Shown: positions 60,221 through 64,000 of the stretch, piece by piece
How the letters are laid out: each line of letters starts with the position of its first letter
Position numbering within the stretch: position 1 is the first letter of the stretch
Source of the DNA: Impatiens glandulifera
Taxonomy: Eukaryota; Streptophyta; Magnoliopsida; Ericales; Balsaminaceae
Assembly (NCBI RefSeq): GCF_907164915.1
Contig: NC_061863.1
Span: forward strand, 9,735,882-9,799,881
Length of the DNA: 64,000 nt
Reading direction: 5' to 3'
Translations under genes and position numbers: made by a program
The notes under the pieces: generated by a model
Told to the model about the DNA's origin: nothing
The model's input: only the letters and a program-made list of their open reading frames with translations
The model's database searches: none

Positions 60221-60427
60221 AGTTGGAAGAACTTACATTGAGATTAAAGAAGAAATTAAGAGTATATTCTTTATCCTGAACAGATTTTCACTTGTCAACC
60301 ATTATTTTAACGAGCGTTTGTCATATCAAAGATAATACTTTGAGGTTTTTGTTGTACTTTTATAATTAAAATGCATGCTGTATACAAACTAGAATAGGCT
60401 ATTAACTGGTTGATTATGGAAATGTGA
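60221..60427 (+). pseudogene. Displaced copy of myosin exon 22 / intron 22
   Basis: This 207-bp stretch matches positions 41132-41345 of the myosin gene in the same orientation. Shared parts include AGTTGGAAGAACTTACAT (exon 22), AAGAAATTAAGAGTAT (exon end and donor), TCTTTATCCTGAACAG, TATCAAAGATAATACTTTG and AAAATGCATGCTGTATACAA (intron). It has a 7-bp deletion in the exon part and scattered substitutions. Because intron sequence is included, it was copied as DNA or unspliced RNA, not from mature mRNA. It begins 17 bp after the tRNA-Ser gene and ends at a copia fragment. Confidence 0.9.
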
Positions 60428-60429
60428 AG

Positions 60430-60935
60430 AGAAACTAACATGTTTAAGAAATAACAGTGGATACGAGTTCACATCAAGAGAATTTGAAACCTTTTGTGAG
60501 ACAAATGAAATTAAAAGATAACTCACAACTTCATTCACTCTACAATAAAATGGGGTAGTAGAAATCGTACAATAATGAATGATGTAAGAAGCATGCTCGC
60601 TAATAAGAATATGCCAAGAAGATTCTGGCCAGATGCAATGCAATAAAGTGTCCATGTGTTCAATTGAAGTTACACATCGGTTCTGGAAAATAAGACACCT
60701 GAGGAGGTATGAAATGGTTCCAAACCTTCAGTGAAACACTTTAGAATATTTGGGTGTTTAGATCATGTACACATACCTGACCAAAGAAGGAAAAAATTGG
60801 ATGATAAGAGTTACATATGCGTATTACTTGGTCTAAGCAAAGAGTCCAAAGCCTACAAGTTATATGATCATATTTATGAAAAGGTAATAGTAAGTAAAGA
60901 TGTAGTATTTGAAGAAGAGGACTATTGGAATTGAA
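60430..60935 (+). pseudogene. Copia integrase fragment
   Basis: The frames encode the C-terminal half of a Ty1/copia integrase. 60455-60700 gives pieces such as GYEFTSREFETFCE, NEIKRQLTT and MPRRFWPDAMQ with stops between. 60731-60934 is open and reads KHFRIFGCLDHVHIPDQRRK, then SYICVLLGLSKESKAYKLYD and KVIVSKDVVFEEE. The protease, reverse transcriptase and LTRs are missing on both sides, so it is a fragment. It differs from the second copia element that starts at 60983. Confidence 0.78.
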
Positions 60936-60982
60936 AAGAAGATGAGTTTAACAAAAATCACGAACTTGAATGGAAAGGTTAT

Positions 60983-61192
60983 TGTTGAAGTTTGCTTGAA
61001 TTATGTTATTTTCCCTTATTTTTAGTAATTCAGTTTTAGTTAGTGGTTTAGTGGGTGGTTTCTAGTAGATCATGTCCATATATTTCTCTACGTTTTAGTT
61101 CCACTATCTAGTCATTTAGTAGTATTTAAATGATTTCAGTTTAATGAAAATTATTAAATTTTCCTTCATCTCTTTTCTACTTTAAATAACCA
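60983..61192 (+). repeat. Probable 5' LTR of the second copia element
   Basis: About 210 bp starting TGTTGAAG and ending AACCA, followed after a few bases by the primer-binding site. The 3' LTR is outside the window, so the borders cannot be confirmed. Confidence 0.5.
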
Positions 61193-61198
61193 ATAAAT

Positions 61199-61210
61199 TG
61201 GTATCAGAGC
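61199..61210 (+). promoter_or_regulatory. Primer-binding site of the second copia element
   Basis: TGGTATCAGAGC, a perfect copia site for initiator methionine tRNA priming. Confidence 0.85.
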
Positions 61211-61265
61211 TATCTTCTTGAGGGACCTGTGAGTGAGATACCTACCACGACATCTACCTTTTTCT

Positions 61266-64000
61266 ATGGATTCAGATATACCCTTTACATCATTAGAACC
61301 ACATGTGTTCAATGGTAATAATTACCATGTCTGGGCTGCTCGAATGGAGGCTCATCTGAAGCAAATGATCTTTGGGAAGCTATTGAAGAGGAGTATGTAG
61401 TACCAGAATTACAAGCTAACCCAACACTGACATAGATGAAGAATCACAAAGAGAAGAAGACAAGAAAGTCAAAGGCAAGGGCTACTCTGTTTGTTGCTGT
61501 GTCATATGAGATTTTCATCAGGATAATGACCATAAAGTCAGCATTTAAGGTCTGAAATTTTCTCAAAGAAGAGTATGAAGGAAATGAAAAGATTAAGGGG
61601 ATGCAAGTCCTTAATTTAATTAGGGAATTCGAGATGGTGACGATGAATGATTCAGAGACCATCAAAGAGTACTCTAACAGATTACTCACAATTGTCAACA
61701 AGGTAAGATTGCTTGGCACTGAATTTCCTGATTCCAGATTGGTTCAAAAGGTGTTGGTAACTATTCCTGAAAAGTTTGAGGCTACCATTTTCTCATTAGA
61801 GAACACTAAAGAAATGTCAAAAGTCAGTTTTGTAGAAATCTTGAGTGCCTTTCAGGCACAAGAACAAAGAAGATTGATGAGGAATGAAGGGTTTGTAGAA
61901 GGAGAATTACCAGCAAAAGTGCAGTCAAGCCAAAGTGAAAAATGGAAGAAGAACTGGAAAAGCAAGAAGGAAAGTGCAGGTTCATATTCTCCAAGCACAA
62001 GTAGAAGTTCTAAACCAGACTTTCCTCCTTGTAAGTACTGTGAGAAGAAATGTCATGCACCTTTTAAATGCTGGAAGATGCCAGATGTGTAGTGTGAGAA
62101 GTGTCATTTGATGGGGCATCACTAGAATTTACAAAAGTAATCTACAACAGAAGGATGTGACTCAAGTGAGCCTTCAGCAAAGAAATGTGGCTCAAGTTGC
62201 AGACCAGGAGGAGCAGCTCTTTGTGGCAACTTGTTTTACAGCAAATAGTTTAAGTAATAACTAGCTTGTGGACAATGGCTGCACCAACCACATGACATTT
62301 GATCGAGACCTCTTCAAAGAACTGGACACATCATTCAACTCCAAAGTCAAAATTGGCAATGGAGAGTACATTGTAGTCAAGGGAAAAGGAACTATGGCAG
62401 TAGGCAGTTCCTCAAATACTAAGTTAATTAAAGATGTGTTATTTGTGCCCAACATCAATACAAATTTATTAAGTGTTGGTGAGTTACTCGAAAGAGGTTT
62501 AAAGGTAATCTTTGAGGGCAAGGAGTGCCTAATCAAAGATGCAGATGGGGTGAATGTGTTCAAAGTTAGCATGAAAGGGAAAATATTTGAACTAGATCCA
62601 CTAAAGGAGGAGCAATCAGCCTATTTAGCTACAATATCTCAAGCTGAGATTTGACATAAAAGGTTGGGCCATTTCCAACATAATGCAATACAGACCTTGC
62701 TGGGACTCTCAAAACTCCTTCACTAAATGGGAGTAAGTATTACATAGTTTTCATTAATGACTATACAAGGATGTGTTAGATCTATTTTCTCAAGTTCAAG
62801 TCTGAAGTTGCTGGTGTGTTTTTGAGATTCAAACAGTGGAAAGAAGCTCAAAGTGGATGCAAGATTCAGGCCTTAAGGTTTGATAATGGCAAGGACTACA
62901 CCTTAGAACAATTCAATCAGTTCTGTGAAGAAGCTGAGATTCAAACACCAACTGACAGCCCCATACACTCCTCAGTAGAATGGAGTGAGTGAGAGGAAGA
63001 ATCGCACTATCATGGAGATGGAAATGTGTATGCTTCATGAGAAAGACTTGCCAAAGGAGTACTGAGCAGAAGTTTCAAACACTATAGTCTTTCTACTCAA
63101 CAGACTACCAACTAAGGCTGTGGAAGGAAGGACACCATTTGAGGCATGGTATGGTTACAAGCTTTTGTGAAAAACCTTAAAATATTTGGGATTTTGTGTT
63201 ATTCATTCCACAGATCAAGAGAGATAAGATAGATAAAAAAGCTGAAGCTGGAATCTTTGTGGGGTACAGTACAGTTTCAAAGTCTTATCGAATTTTTCAG
63301 CCTCAAACTAGAAAGATTATGATAAGTCGAGATGTGCACTTCATAGAGAATGCAAATCAGAATTGGGCAGAAGTAGAACCAACTCCATATCCTTAACTAA
63401 ATGAAGAAGAGTTGGTGGATGATGAACTAGTGAGGGGCACAAGATTTCTCTCTGATATCTACCAGAGTTATAATGTTGCAGTCCTTGAGCCTGTAGATTA
63501 TTGGGAAGCTGAAAAGAATTCAAAATGGAGAGCTGCAATGAAAGAGGAGATCACTATGATCGAGAAGAATCATACTTGGAAGCTTGTAAAGAAGCCAAGG
63601 GACAGAAATGTGATAGGAGTGAAGTGGGTGTTCAAAACCAAACTAAATGCAAATGACTCCATTAAAAAACACAAAGCAAGGCTTGTTGTTAAAGGGTATG
63701 CTCAGATTTTTGGTGTTGATTTTTCTAAAACATTTCCTCATGTAGCTAGATTAGATACCATTAGATTGCTACTTGCTTTGGCTGCTCAAATGGGCTGGAA
63801 AGTGTATCAGCTTGATGTTAAATCTGTATTTTTGAATGGAGTTCTTGAAAAGGAGATTTATGTTGAGCAACCTAAAGGGTTTGTTGTGAAAGGGCATGAA
63901 GATGAAGTCTACTTGCTCAAAAAAGCCTTGTATGGACTGAAATAGGCTCCAAGGGCCTGGTATAACAGAATTGATAAGTATTTGATGGAGTTGGGCTTCA
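61266..64000 (+). pseudogene. Second Ty1/copia element, gag-pol decayed and cut by the window end
   Basis: The gag starts at 61266 (MDSDIPFTSLEPHVFNGNNY) and breaks by frameshift near 61360. 61601-62092 is open and ends in a zinc knuckle CKYCEKKCHAPFKC, then a TAG. The protease at 62262-62654 reads DNGCTNHMT where DSGCTNHM is expected, so the catalytic motif is altered. A short deletion follows the pre-integrase HKRLGHFQHN, and the integrase (LRFDNGKDY near 62875) has several stops. The reverse transcriptase begins at 63520 (WRAAMKEEI, WVFKTKLN, HKARLVVKGYAQ, YQLDVKSVFLNG) and has an internal TAG at 63943. The remainder is outside the window. Confidence 0.85.

Noticed and set aside
1..64000. 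CRISPR arrays, operons, ribosome binding sites and replication origins
   Set aside because: The window is plant nuclear DNA; the regular repeats present are microsatellites, the 82-bp array and the tRNA-box array, none with CRISPR-like repeat and spacer structure.

Overview
The window is nuclear DNA of a flowering plant, most likely a eudicot. It is AT-rich, has many short introns with plant-type splice signals, and holds two plant-specific protein genes, a tRNA gene and a dense set of plant transposons (Ty1/copia, LINE, hAT, CACTA-like, MITE and tRNA-derived SINE). The species cannot be named from the sequence alone.

Layout. Positions 1-965 are the decayed 3' end of a LINE ORF2. From 1.24 to 4.9 kb lies a very AT-rich block that reads as three diverged tandem copies of one non-coding unit. 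From 5.3 to 8.8 kb there are nested hAT relics: a minus-strand BED-finger (RICESLEEPER-type) element interrupted by a plus-strand TTF/ZMYM1-type element. From 8.8 to 15 kb is mostly empty AT-rich DNA with one CACTA-like end, a possible single exon and a hAT-like MITE. The first intact gene (15436-24536, +, 17 exons, 1007 codons) is an F-box/LRR protein of the FBL15/SLOMO type. From 24.5 to 31 kb is gene-poor and contains a striking tandem array with tRNA-like promoter boxes and (TA)n tracts. The second intact gene (31199-47482, +, 38 exons, 1516 codons) is a class XI myosin heavy chain resembling XI-F. From 49.3 to 57.2 kb there is a CACTA-like end with about nine 82-bp repeats, then LINE ORF1 debris next to a complete, very young Ty1/copia element with identical LTRs, a 5-bp target duplication and an intact polyprotein ORF. 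From 57.8 to 58.6 kb is a possible small spliced gene. At 60.12-60.20 kb is tRNA-Ser(GCU), followed at once by a 207-bp copy of myosin exon 22/intron 22, a copia integrase fragment and a second, decayed copia element that runs off the window end.

How the parts relate. The two host genes stand head to tail on the same strand and there is no sign that they work in one pathway: one would select substrates for an SCF ubiquitin ligase, the other is an actin-based motor. What they share is intron history. The same SINE family, with clear target-site duplications, and the same MITE family sit in introns of both, and several introns grew by local tandem duplication, in one case copying part of an exon. 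I found no evidence of a new defence, biosynthetic or regulatory system. The most interesting signals are the displaced myosin fragment beside the tRNA gene, the copia element whose gag has an RG/Q-rich tract and no zinc knuckle, the ghost exon in FBL15, and the tRNA-box tandem array.
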